Notes: a model not told the origin generated them from the letters alone. Shown: positions 1 to 8,207, counted from the first letter of the stretch. The stretch is 45,697 bases of DNA from Pseudomonas sp. TH10 (GCF_016651255.1 NZ_JAEKEG010000032.1:1-45697); one strand, 5' to 3'. Program-made: numbers and translations.

Positions 1-388
1 TGCTGGTTCCCATGGACCTGGCCGTTTGGCGAATTTCCTTGCCCCTTTCCCTGACCTTTCCCATTACCAGGGTCGGCCCACGTAGTCGCCGGGCCGCAGA
101 CCAGTGCAAAACAGGTTAACGGCAATCAATGAGCGAGATTTGGACATGAGTTGCTCCTTCAAAGGTGCGGGATGTTCCATGAACTTAGACGTTTTGAGGA
201 TGTGGTTGCCTCGCCGCCTGATCGCCAGTCGCCCGCTCCAGAGGGCGGTGACCGCAGCGCCAGCTATGCCAGCTATGCCAGCTATGCCAGCTGTTCAAGA
301 TGACAGATTCATTCACCCAGTTGAATCAAGTTGAGGGGATGAAAATCGCAGATTCGGTAAACTGGGCCACCTATCGCGGGCCTTAAGA
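1..388. other. Left flank with no supported gene
   Basis: No convincing gene was seen in this stretch. A plus-strand frame across 104-334 lacks a convincing ribosome binding site and is dominated at its end by a short tandem repeat. That repeat is three copies of the 9-mer CAGCTATGC (261-287) plus a partial fourth copy, which encodes a monotonous Ala-Met-Pro run. The stretch lies downstream of the HIT gene, which is read on the other strand and ends at 389. Confidence 0.5.
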
Positions 389-844
389 TTATTCTGACCC
401 TGTTGGGTCTTGGTCAAAAAGCCCTTTAAGCAGACAAACTGCCGAAAGCTGCTTTTCTATTTCGTCAGCGCTCAGTGACCGTTCGCAGTATTCCCGACTA
501 AGAAAAACAATGGCGTCATTACCGTCAGGGTTGTCGGAATACCCGGGGTAATTTGATATCTCTGCCAGCAACGCTTGCGAGACTGGAGCGACATGAAAGT
601 GGACGTTGAAACCCGGTGAGAACCCTAGCTTGTAGAACACTACTTTGTAGGGTGCGTACGCTTTGGTCAGTAGAAGCTCGACCGCTTTCATTACCGAACC
701 TAAAGACGCCAGGGCTGCATGACTCAAACCGCTGAGCCCTGATGCCGTCTCTTCAGATGAAATGATCAAGTAGCCGTCGTAACGGGCATCTCTGCGATGA
801 GTCACCGCCCAGTGGGGATTCTTGAAAACGCTTAGCTCGTCCAT
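389..844 (-). CDS. HIT-family (histidine triad) protein
   Basis: Predicted 151-aa cytosolic protein. The C-terminal half contains a histidine-triad-like motif (NVHFHVAPV, about residues 80-88). HIT proteins are nucleotide hydrolases or transferases whose middle triad histidine is the nucleophile. Here the first triad position is Asn rather than His, while the nucleophile position and the third His are kept. The length fits a single-domain HIT protein. A GGGAG ribosome binding site stands a few bases before the ATG, which supports this start. The gene lies just outside the left repeat of the tRNA-Val island, alone between non-coding stretches. Its substrate cannot be told from the sequence, and the family call rests on this motif and general layout. 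Confidence 0.65.
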   Translation of the reverse strand: MDELSVFKNPHWAVTHRRDARYDGYLIISSEETASGLSGLSHAALASLGSVMKAVELLLTKAYAPYKVVFYKLGFSPGFNVHFHVAPVSQALLAEISNYPGYSDNPDGNDAIVFLSREYCERSLSADEIEKQLSAVCLLKGLFDQDPTGSE

Positions 845-1013
845 GTAGCTCCCGCCCTCTCGTCAGGTGCAGTCGGGTCGACTGGTCGCACCGCATCTTT
901 TCAGCCAGTTGCCCGCGGTCGGTTCAAGGCCGTGTGCGCTACCATCGGCAACCCACACTCTGAGCTGGCGTTCTGAGGTGGGATTTGCAAGAGTTTTGCA
1001 AACCCCAGACAAC

Positions 1014-1046
1014 AAAAAAGGGCCCACCTTTCGGTGAGCCCTTCTA
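1014..1046 (-). terminator. Duplicated copy of the tRNA-Val terminator
   Basis: On the minus strand a GGCTCACC/GGTGGGCC stem with a GAAA loop is followed by a T run. It is the same hairpin that follows the intact tRNA-Val gene at 14195-14225, carried here by the left copy of the direct repeat. Confidence 0.7.
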
Positions 1047-1120
1047 GACCGCCCAGCAGAGCGGATTTTGTTTGGTAGGCGCGATTGGACTCGAACCAAC
1101 GACCCCCACCATGTCAAGGT
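1021..1120. repeat. attL: left 100-bp direct repeat of the island
   Basis: Bases 1021-1120 are identical to 14201-14300. The repeat contains the tRNA-Val(GAC) terminator and the 3' part of the tRNA from the CCA end up to the anticodon loop. After position 1120 the sequence departs from the tRNA. This is the signature of a tyrosine-integrase element that inserted into the 3' end of a tRNA gene and left a tRNA fragment at its far end. The integrase gene begins 75 bp inside this repeat. Confidence 0.93.
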
Positions 1121-1194
1121 CTGCTTGAGCAAGCTGCAAGCCCCGGTGCTCATAGGTTTCACAGAACGCCCATTCACATCGTGAGGCGTCAACA

Positions 1195-2150
1195 ATGGCT
1201 AATTTCCGCTTACTACCGTCCGGCAACTGGAACGCCCAGGTACGGGTAAAGGGTAAATCCCCCAGTCGAAAACTTTCACTACGAAGGGCGAAGCAGAGTC
1301 CTGGGCAAACCAGATCGAAGCCGTGACTGTGGATCGCAAGCATCACACTATATATACGCTGGGCATGACCTACTGCGAGGCCATGCTTAAGGGCAAGGGC
1401 AGTTACGATCACGCACTTAAGATCGTGGAGCATCTGGGCAGGCACTTCCCCCAGCCGATTCACGAGATCACGCCGCAGATGATCAACGACTTCAAGATTA
1501 TGCGGTTGAAGACTGTGAAGCCGTCCACGTGCAGGACGCAGCTTGCGTTCATGTCCCGGTTCTACAGATTCGCCAAACGTGGCCTACTGATCGACATCCA
1601 CAATCCGGTTAGTGATATCGCCTTGCCCAAACCCGACAAGTCTTCCGACAAGGTCATCCGTGCGAGCGAACTTGAGCGACTGCTGGCAAGGCTTTCTCCA
1701 ACCATGAGACTGATAGTCGAACTGGCTTATGAGACGGCCATGCGGCGATCTGAAATCCTGAAGCTAACAAAAGACTGCCTGCACCTCAAGGATCGGATTG
1801 CCGACGTGATCGACGGCAAGAACGGTACAAGGTCCGTACCCCTCACCCACCGAGCCGTGGAAATACTTCAGCTCGCTCAACTGTGGGCCGCTGTAGCAGG
1901 ACACCCAGGCGGTCAGGTATTCACAGTTACGCCACACGCGGTATCGCAGTCTGTGCGACTGGCAAGAGTGAAAGCAGGTTTAGACAGTAGTGTTCGACTG
2001 CACCAGCTCAGGCACACCAGAATCACCAACGTTGCCAAGAAAGGTTTCAACAATGCCCAGATAATGATCGTGTCAGGACACAGGGATACACGCTCGGTAG
2101 CGCGATACTCACATCTTAACGTCAGGGACGTTCTTAACCTTATTGACTGA
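1195..2150 (+). pseudogene. Island tyrosine integrase, apparently frameshifted near the N-terminus
   Basis: Catalysed site-specific insertion of the island at tRNA-Val. The catalytic part (frame of the GTG at 1323, 275 aa) is complete: Arg141 in AMRRSEIL, Lys166, HQLR (His227, Arg230), SGH (His253) and the Tyr262 nucleophile. The expected N-terminal arm-binding segment is also present, starting at ATG 1195 after a GTGAGG site with 8-nt spacing, and begins MANFRLLPSGNWNAQVRV. It is in another frame. The two frames meet at the AAAA run 1269-1272, and one extra A would join them into a protein of about 318 aa. In the upstream frame translation stops at TGA 1324. Either the gene is broken, or a shortened enzyme starts at an internal codon such as GTG 1323, or this base is a sequencing error. 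Confidence 0.85.
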
Positions 2151-2271
2151 TCCTTTAACTGACAGGTCCGCCAGTTAACGCCCTACGTAGACTGGCGGCA
2201 TATACGGTGCAAACTCCTAATATCAACGCTGCCCGTTTGAATAGCTCTATGTGAGCCAGTAGTGGACACAC

Positions 2272-2306
2272 GTACTTTCTAAGGAGGAAAGTACATGGCT
2301 GGCTGA
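2272..2306 (+). other. Hairpin with exposed Shine-Dalgarno and a three-codon ORF
   Basis: GTACTTTC (2272-2279) and GAAAGTAC (2287-2294) form a perfect 8-bp inverted repeat. Its loop and right arm hold a strong AAGGAGG site (2281-2287). Directly after it comes ATG GCT GGC followed by TGA (2295-2306). It may be the decayed 5' end of a gene, for example an insertion-sequence orfA, or a regulatory leader. No partner gene is visible downstream on this strand. Confidence 0.4.
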
Positions 2307-2431
2307 GAATATCCACAAAACCGCGTACTGAGGTTTTGCTAGATCCAATGGTCGAACATCGATGTTGCTCCTTGAGTCTTATAAACCCTAAGGGCGGCTC
2401 GCACCGCTCAACTATTCAAAAGCAGACTGCA

Positions 2432-3883
2432 TCATTGGGCCTGTAGCGCCTCACGCGTACGTATCCGCTCGACCGTATTCACAGCCTTCCTGAAACATGG
2501 GTGAATTTGTACCTCGTCGAACAAAGGCTCATGACGTCCCTCGTAGGAGTAATACGTCTTGCTGCCCCCTGAGCCACCGAGTACAAAATCACCGACAAAA
2601 CCAACTTCATACAAGATCTTTAAAAAACCACTAACATCTACATCATTAGCGAGCTTATTGAACCACTCCCTATTTATGGCGGCATCACTTAAGATGCTTA
2701 GAAGTATTTCTTCAACCTCTACGTATTTCAAATGGTATTTTTGCCGAAAGAATTTTGTTTTCCAGTACGAGAAAACGGTATTCATCTCCGGATACTGATT
2801 GGAATATTCGGCACAAAGATCTTCCAACTTCCAATTCGAATAATCATTTTCAGAGCTTTTAAGAGCTTGATCAGAGGGTAAATCACCGTCTACTGCTTCG
2901 GTATAATAGCGTGCCAACTGAATCAGTTCTCGAGGACGGGAGAGTGTCCGTTCGATGAGCCAATTATTGCTATTAGTCGTGCCAACTTGACGAGGGAAAA
3001 CACTATAAAATACGTCGTCCTCTGCTCGCAATCCGTCTTGTTCTCGGTTGAAATTTATTCGAGCCTCTAGCATTTCTACCAGAGCATCCTGGCTCCAACG
3101 CAATCGTTCTACATTACGATACTTGTCCGAATGTTGAGTCTTGCCCAGGAGAATAGAGTAAACATCCTCACGTAAAAAAACCACCGGGTGCAATCCATCG
3201 CTCAATGCACCAATGTAACTCACCGCAGAAAGTAGGCCGAGTAACATATTATTGGCTGTCGAAGAATTATCCCATCCCAGGTCGAGATCATCGACCATAA
3301 CCACAACCTTAATTCCCTCCTGCAAAAGTTGCAGTACATGGTGCTCTAGTGAATCGACCTCTGCAACACTTCTTAGTTCGTTTTCCAACTGCAGTCCGAA
3401 TTCGCCAAGCTCCCCAACCTTGACTTTTACTCGACCCAGGATATCAGCAATGTTCTCGACCAGATCCTTGGATGTCCTGTTTTGCTGGACTGCTACAGAC
3501 CTAGCAAATTCCATGCTTCCACTGGACAAGCCACCCTTACTCTCATGACCAATACTACATAGCACATCTAAGTAAATTTGACGCAACCATGTGTGCTGGA
3601 AGAAAATCTCTTGACCAAACCCGTTAGCCAGGTCGACATCATTCAATATAGTTCGAATAGAGTTGTATTTCGGAGCAAGCCGAATGACGTGCGAACCTTC
3701 ACCTTCAAATACTTGGCTAAGTTTCGTAAGCAGTGCACTTTTACCAGCCCCTTTGCGGCCAATTACAATGCTTTTAGTTCGTTCAGCGAGGCGACGAAAT
3801 GAGTCGGACGATACAAAATACTTTAGAAGATGGGTATCTTTTTCCGCACTATCATCACCCCATGAAATCTGACTTATCTCCAT
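2432..3883 (-). CDS. P-loop ATPase, Sll1717-like family
   Basis: Predicted 483-aa cytosolic NTPase. The Walker A motif GRKGAGKS is at residues 42-49, and the Walker B-like segment VVVMVDDLDLGWD is near residues 193-205 with paired acidic residues at 198-199 and 201. The early Walker A and the DDLD..W signature fit the Sll1717-type ATPases, distant relatives of KAP/STAND ATPases that recur in defence islands. No membrane segment or C-terminal nuclease motif is recognised, so no effector domain can be named. The gene is alone, convergent with the integrase and flanked by about 280 bp and 280 bp of non-coding or decayed sequence. Base composition is lower in GC than the chromosomal block. The family assignment comes from motif reading and its function is unknown. 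Confidence 0.72.
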   Translation of the reverse strand: MEISQISWGDDSAEKDTHLLKYFVSSDSFRRLAERTKSIVIGRKGAGKSALLTKLSQVFEGEGSHVIRLAPKYNSIRTILNDVDLANGFGQEIFFQHTWLRQIYLDVLCSIGHESKGGLSSGSMEFARSVAVQQNRTSKDLVENIADILGRVKVKVGELGEFGLQLENELRSVAEVDSLEHHVLQLLQEGIKVVVMVDDLDLGWDNSSTANNMLLGLLSAVSYIGALSDGLHPVVFLREDVYSILLGKTQHSDKYRNVERLRWSQDALVEMLEARINFNREQDGLRAEDDVFYSVFPRQVGTTNSNNWLIERTLSRPRELIQLARYYTEAVDGDLPSDQALKSSENDYSNWKLEDLCAEYSNQYPEMNTVFSYWKTKFFRQKYHLKYVEVEEILLSILSDAAINREWFNKLANDVDVSGFLKILYEVGFVGDFVLGGSGGSKTYYSYEGRHEPLFDEVQIHPCFRKAVNTVERIRTREALQAQ

Positions 3884-4164
3884 TTAGCCAACTACCTTCC
3901 TTCAGAGCTTTCTGTTAATTTCTCTGACGCCCTTTGGACGCCAGCATCGTGTCATCACACTACCAAACTGGCGCAAAGGTCACAATCATCTCCGCCAATT
4001 ACTACCGCCTCTACAATGACCTCGAACGCTCCTGTACGAAAGATCATTGCCTAAATTCAGTCTCGAGTTCGGGAGAAGCCTGCAATGACACGCTTTGCCG
4101 TAACGCGTTCGTGCCACACATGGAGCTGCTGCGGAAGGCTTTACTACCTGAACCCACGCCTAGG

Positions 4165-4907
4165 GGATACTTTCAAGACGGTCATCGCCGTTAACGTGAA
4201 CAATCGCTTAGGCAAGGTCTCCGCATTCCAGAACTGGTGCAAGTAGGAAGGACACGTTCCGGACAATCCGCTGGTCGGCCTCAAGGTAATGACGGATCAG
4301 CCAAGGAGGCACGACTATCTTTTAATCGACAAGATCTGGCCACCCTACTGGATCTGGCTGCACTTAAGGTAGAAACACGCAAACACCCATGGCGGCATCG
4401 GCTACCGCTCCTTGGGCGAGCCACGGGGCACGACTGGAAAAACTGTGCCAACTACGTGTGGATGACCTCATCGAACATCAGGGTATCCGGTGCATTCGCA
4501 TTGATGACAATCGTGAAGGCCAGAACCTGAAGAATTCCAGCAGCCGACGCATTCTCCCAGTACACCCCGCACTAGTAGCCATGGGGCTGCTGGAGCATGT
4601 TGAATCAGTCAGGGACACGGGAATAGATCGCCTGTTCCCTGAACTGGAAGCCGTACGGGGGAAACTCGGCCACGCACCGTCCAAATGGTTTGGTCGGTAC
4701 AAGACCAAGAAAGGCATCACCGACCTCAGAAAAACGTTCCACAGTTTTCGGCACACACTCATCGACGACCTGCGTGACGCTGGGGTGCAGGATTCGCTGA
4801 TCAAGCGGATTGTGGGTCATGAGGACGGTGCAGTGACCTTCAGCATTTATGGTAGCCGCAGTCCATTGAACGCCATGGCTGAGGCGCTCCAACGGATAGA
4901 ATTGTAA
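4165..4907 (+). pseudogene. Decayed second tyrosine integrase
   Basis: This is a remnant of a phage-type integrase spread over three frames. The first piece (frame of 4241) reads NVNNRLGKVSAFQNWCK and is stopped by TAG at 4244-4246, after which the same frame continues with a typical inter-domain sequence (NPLVGLKV). The second piece (frame of 4237) includes HPWRHRLPLLGRATG. The third piece (frame of 4389) carries the catalytic core: GARLEKLCQLRVDDL with the first Arg, HSFRH (HxxR), VGHED and a final SIYGSRSP with the candidate Tyr. At least one stop and two frameshifts are needed to explain it, so the gene is dead. It is unrelated in sequence to the integrase at 1195-2150 and shows that an earlier element contributed to the island. 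The 5' limit is uncertain. Confidence 0.8.
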
Positions 4908-5485
4908 ACATATCCCGAATATTGGGCCGCATCGGGACTACATGCCCGTGGAGTTGGTACACATCAGAATGTACGCCCTCGAGGCCCAGCCCACCCAATG
5001 ATACTGCCGCAATCTCCCTGACCCTGATCGCCCAATCTTACAAACAGAACGGACCACTCGAAGAATTGCAGGCGGAAATTATGCTGAAAAGCACAACTAG
5101 CCGTATTGCCACATAACACCGGGCGCCAGACGGTACGCCAGTACGCCTCCACCGGTGATCAGGGCCCAGCAAGTTCACACCGTGTCGGCCCTTTTTACCC
5201 GTCCTGAAGGCCATGCCGCGTTTCGTGTAGATAATCAGGGTAGTTAGCCCATAATTTTCATATTGACGACGAACCTGCACGCGTTAATATCAGTACACCA
5301 GTCGTAAAGACTGGAACCAGCAACACCCCCCTACCTGACCACCACCTCGCATGTTCAAGCCAATAGGCCGCTGAGCAGATGCGTTTTCTTGCGTCTGCGA
5401 TAAGGGACAAGCGTTCCAACCGACAATAGCCGGAACACACCAAGGGTTTGCATATGCAACAAACTTAAACAATAAGGACAACAAG
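4908..5485. other. Non-coding stretch between integrase relic and the 254-aa gene
   Basis: No gene is supported across these 578 bases. Frames are short, lack ribosome binding sites and show no recognisable motif. The last 30 bases include AAGGA (5475-5479), the likely ribosome binding site of the gene at 5486. The remainder could be further decay of the upstream integrase element. Confidence 0.4.
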
Positions 5486-6250
5486 ATGTCGAACCGAAAC
5501 ACCTTAACTAAGAGCCCCGAAGCTAACTATGGCACTGAAACATACCGAAGTACCCCTGATTATTGCCGGACAGCTAACATAGGGAACTATCAGATTGATA
5601 AGGCAACTGGGGAAATATACGGCGAATACATTACCGCATCATTCGCTGAAGACCTGATCCCGATCAAACAACCGTGCTGCACTCCACGAACAACCCACAA
5701 CCCGAGCCAGCATCTCCATCTCGCGACTATAAAAAACGGCAACGTGGTGTACGCGGATTTTGGCAGTACGATCGCAGTATCGCCCATCACGCCCATCACG
5801 CCCCCAGAGACTACATGCACCAAGCCGAAACGCGGCCCGAAGCCAAAGGTTCGTGTGAACCCGAACGTCGCGATCATCAAGGTTGCAATCGCGGAACGTG
5901 CCCATTGGATCGAGCAAGCCGTTATGGCTGGCATGTACATCGCCGTCGAGAGTAGTAACGGAAAGTTGAACATTAAACCTGGGTATGTGTGGAAGGTCCT
6001 CACGATGCCAGTGATTTCAACCGACGCAATTGCTAGCAACCCGACCTTTCGCAACCACGACTTGAAGCCAGTTGGCGAACGGTATGTCCGATACCTTGCC
6101 GCTGCCGGGCGTGTAGCGCTCGGTTGCATTGAGCGCCACTTAAACCACCACCCAGATGAGCAACAGCGACTGGAGACCAAGGTGCTGGCACCTAGCGGCT
6201 GGGGTGAAGAGTTTGACTTGGATGAAACAGACTACATCGATGCCCCATAG
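5486..6250 (+). CDS. Hypothetical protein with basic RGPK motif
   Basis: Predicted 254-aa soluble protein that I do not recognise. The start is supported by AAGGA seven bases upstream of the ATG. The first 100 residues are polar and low in hydrophobics. Near the middle is a short Pro-Ile-Thr repeat (9-bp DNA repeat near 5785-5805) followed by a basic TKPKRGPKPKVRV segment that loosely recalls an AT-hook, which would suggest nucleic-acid contact. The second half is more globular (about residues 125-225), and the tail is acidic. There is no signal peptide or membrane segment. It lies directly before a hairpin-rich non-coding stretch and the plasmid-type winged-helix gene, so it may belong to a plasmid-derived module. 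Function unknown. Confidence 0.6.
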   Translation: MSNRNTLTKSPEANYGTETYRSTPDYCRTANIGNYQIDKATGEIYGEYITASFAEDLIPIKQPCCTPRTTHNPSQHLHLATIKNGNVVYADFGSTIAVSPITPITPPETTCTKPKRGPKPKVRVNPNVAIIKVAIAERAHWIEQAVMAGMYIAVESSNGKLNIKPGYVWKVLTMPVISTDAIASNPTFRNHDLKPVGERYVRYLAAAGRVALGCIERHLNHHPDEQQRLETKVLAPSGWGEEFDLDETDYIDAP

Positions 6251-6298
6251 GTCATTACTCTGCAATTACGGCAGGATATAATAGAGAGTGAAACTCGA

Positions 6299-6809
6299 CG
6301 TGCAGTGCACGGGGGTTGAAGCTCTCATGTCAAAGCGTAGCTTTGAGATTATCAAACTCTACATAGTTACATTGTGGCGTAGACGCCACAGCACGACACT
6401 TGTGCCTGAGGCACGGATAACAACTCTATATAATCAAGGGGAGAGACGGGGTGAAAACCCCTCCCCGCTCTTGATCTTGCTTTGAACCTTACTGATATAT
6501 CTTGTGGCGTAAGCCACGGTTAATCAATGCAGAAAGGTTAGTGGTGACCATGGTCACAGGGGTATGTTTCAGTACCCATGGCACCATTTCCGCTTACACA
6601 GTTAAAATCAACAGCGGGGGCGGGGTTTGCCCCCCACCCTCCCCTTGGTACCTGTAAAGTTATTAAGCATGCCCGAGGCGCAGAGGGTAATCTTGGAAAA
6701 TCAAGATTTAGAGGTTGATAGTCTGTGACTGTCAGTCCTACATACCTGCACAGATCAGTTCAAAGCTGCGGGGATTTTCCCCTGCCCCACATTATTGTAT
6801 GTGACGGGG
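6299..6809. other. Hairpin-rich non-coding region, candidate ncRNA or replication origin
   Basis: No gene is supported between 6251 and 6902. Instead there are at least ten inverted repeats in about 510 bp: 6299-6311, 6330-6346 (7-bp stem, GTA loop), 6373-6390 (8-bp stem), 6402-6414, 6433-6475 (long imperfect stem with a GAAA loop inside GGGGT/ACCCC), 6504-6517, a 14-bp palindrome 6544-6557 that competes with a longer stem 6543-6585, 6616-6634, 6689-6708, 6770-6782 and 6785-6809. Three share the surround TTGTG(G/C)C with stems of changed sequence but kept pairing. Possible roles are a structured RNA, a plasmid replication or single-strand origin, or a transfer origin. The plasmid-type gene next door favours a replicon function, but no iterons were seen. 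Confidence 0.55.
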
Positions 6810-6902
6810 AGTAACAAGATAACAACCCTATCAGGAGGTTGGAGTGGCGCAGACTATCCCAAACTACGCCTGAAGTATTTCGCATTAGTAAGGTAGTCGA
6901 TG

Positions 6903-7385
6903 CTACTGTGCAATGGTACAGGCCGGAAAGACTGTCTCACCGAACTCTAAATGCATTATTTGGCTAAGCGGATCGTTCTTCAGGTTGGGATTATCTTCTC
7001 CGGATATAAGCACCCGTGCATTGAACTGTACGTACTCTACTTTTTCACGCTTGTCCGTCCAATCAACCCTAGAGTTGATAATGTACGCCAGAGATGTCGC
7101 CCGACCCGAGCCAATTATCACTGCCTCTATCCAGTGCTCTGCCACTAGGTCTGCAATCGCACGTTTGACCGTAGAGATTGAACACTTACAAAGCTTTGCC
7201 AGCGTTGCATGGCTAACCACCAGAGCATACTCGTCGCCTACGTTTGCCAGAAGCGCGAGCAGCACTGATGAAGCCTTAGGATTGTCACGAGTCAATACCG
7301 CCAACCTCAGTAAAGAGGCTTGGTCGAGTTGAGCGAATTCCCCCTTGTCGGAGGTGTCGTGCCAAGTTGCGTCTTTATCAGCCAT
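6903..7385 (-). CDS. Plasmid-type winged helix-turn-helix protein (RepL-like)
   Basis: Predicted 160-aa protein. A helix-turn-helix of the type ATLAKLCKCSISTVKRAIADL lies near residues 60-80, followed by a beta-wing and the segment YIINSRVDW...VQFNARVLISGED. This recalls winged-helix proteins on Gammaproteobacterial plasmids and integrative elements that are often labelled replication or maintenance proteins. It probably binds DNA. An AGGGG site eight bases before the ATG supports the start. It is divergent from the XRE gene at 7526, with a candidate operator between them, and its 3' end faces the hairpin cluster at 6299-6809, a possible target. Whether it starts replication or only regulates cannot be told. 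Confidence 0.65.
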   Translation of the reverse strand: MADKDATWHDTSDKGEFAQLDQASLLRLAVLTRDNPKASSVLLALLANVGDEYALVVSHATLAKLCKCSISTVKRAIADLVAEHWIEAVIIGSGRATSLAYIINSRVDWTDKREKVEYVQFNARVLISGEDNPNLKNDPLSQIMHLEFGETVFPACTIAQ

Positions 7386-7471
7386 TGATCAGCCCCTAGC
7401 ATGCCATAAACGTGTTCCAGCTCCGGGACTCAGCCTACTGAGCGAAGGAGCAGGTATGATCAAACCGCGCC

Positions 7472-7502
7472 CTAATGTCACGATTAGTGTGTTCACGATT
7501 AG
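7472..7502 (+). promoter_or_regulatory. Candidate operator between the divergent regulators
   Basis: CTAAT (7472-7476) and ATTAG (7483-7487) form an inverted repeat with a six-base spacer. The right half, TCACGATTAG (7478-7487), is repeated directly at 7493-7502, a 15-bp period. It ends 23 bp before the XRE start codon and lies in the only gap between the two divergent regulatory genes. This fits an autoregulatory operator for the XRE protein. Confidence 0.5.
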
Positions 7503-7525
7503 ATCACATCGCTTGACCATGGGGA

Positions 7526-7756
7526 ATGCCAAGCCCACCCCCATCCCCAGTGCTTCAACACCAATTCGGCAATCGAGTTCGAGAGCTGCGTATTGCTATG
7601 GGTATGAATCAGGAGGCGTTCGCTGACAGGTGCGGCTTCGCCAGGACGTATATGTCACGCATCGAGACGGGCGGTGCCAACCCTTCGATCAATGCCATCA
7701 AGGTGTTAGCCGATGCCTTGGGCGTGAGCATCTCGGTTCTTTTTGAGGGGATGTAA
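7526..7756 (+). CDS. XRE-family transcriptional regulator, controller-protein type
   Basis: Predicted 76-aa DNA-binding protein. Residues 12-72 form a Cro/C1-type helix-turn-helix domain: RVRELRIAMGMNQEAFADR, then the recognition-helix segment FARTYMSRIETG, then NPSINAIKVLADALGVS. Small proteins of this build often act as controllers of restriction-modification operons or of plasmid genes. There is no methyltransferase on the island, so a control role for the neighbouring plasmid-type gene is more likely. No good ribosome binding site precedes the ATG, so the N-terminal ten residues are uncertain. The candidate operator at 7472-7502 would give autoregulation. Confidence 0.8.
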   Translation: MPSPPPSPVLQHQFGNRVRELRIAMGMNQEAFADRCGFARTYMSRIETGGANPSINAIKVLADALGVSISVLFEGM

Positions 7757-8207
7757 CGCCGGATGGTCCCGCGAACAACTCCTCCAAAAATCTGATCAAA
7801 AACTAAACAATATCTATTGCCTCGCCGGCATCAATCTGTGCCCCCATACCCCGCAGCCCTCGCCAAAGGCCCTATTTCCGGGACATTAACTACTACCGGG
7901 TTAAGCGAAGTCCCCCCGACACGCAGTTTTTCCGCAGCAGCGGCAGATTTCCTCACACCAGCCTAAGTACAACACCAGGAATCGCCAGACCTCCACTACA
8001 GCGGGGGTGGCATTGCTGGAGCGGCTAGAACGCGACCTAGGGTCGGGCTACCCACAGCGGCCTACACGATCCTTACCAGTGGCTCTACATCGAGTTGGGG
8101 CAGGCCAGCAAGCAGGCCCATAACCCCAAACAACAAGTTGTAACGTTTCGTTGTCGAACGTCAGCAATATGTTACGATAATTCAACACCATATATCGAGA
8201 CGAGAAC
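7757..8207. other. Non-coding stretch upstream of the serine recombinase
   Basis: No intact gene is supported. The last 60 bases plausibly hold the recombinase promoter: TTGTCG near 8152 and a GATAAT-like element near 8177, with GTAAC/GTTAC half-repeats around them. The middle part could be a decayed coding sequence, but no family was recognised. Confidence 0.35.

Noticed and set aside
261..293. CRISPR array or regulatory repeat array
   Set aside because: The repeats are contiguous 9-mers without spacers; no CRISPR structure is seen anywhere in the window.
104..334. Short plus-strand frame with an Ala-Met-Pro repeat
   Set aside because: No ribosome binding site, no motif, and the repeat is a simple 9-bp tandem.
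1071..1110. A second tRNA-Val gene at the left border
   Set aside because: Only the 3' part up to the anticodon loop is present; the sequence after 1120 does not complete the 5' half.
863..1195. Minus-strand frame through the attL tRNA fragment
   Set aside because: It reads through tRNA and terminator sequence; it is not a protein gene.
6250..6900. Group II intron or retron RNA as the cause of the hairpin cluster
   Set aside because: No reverse transcriptase gene is nearby, and no recognisable domain V or msr/msd layout was found.
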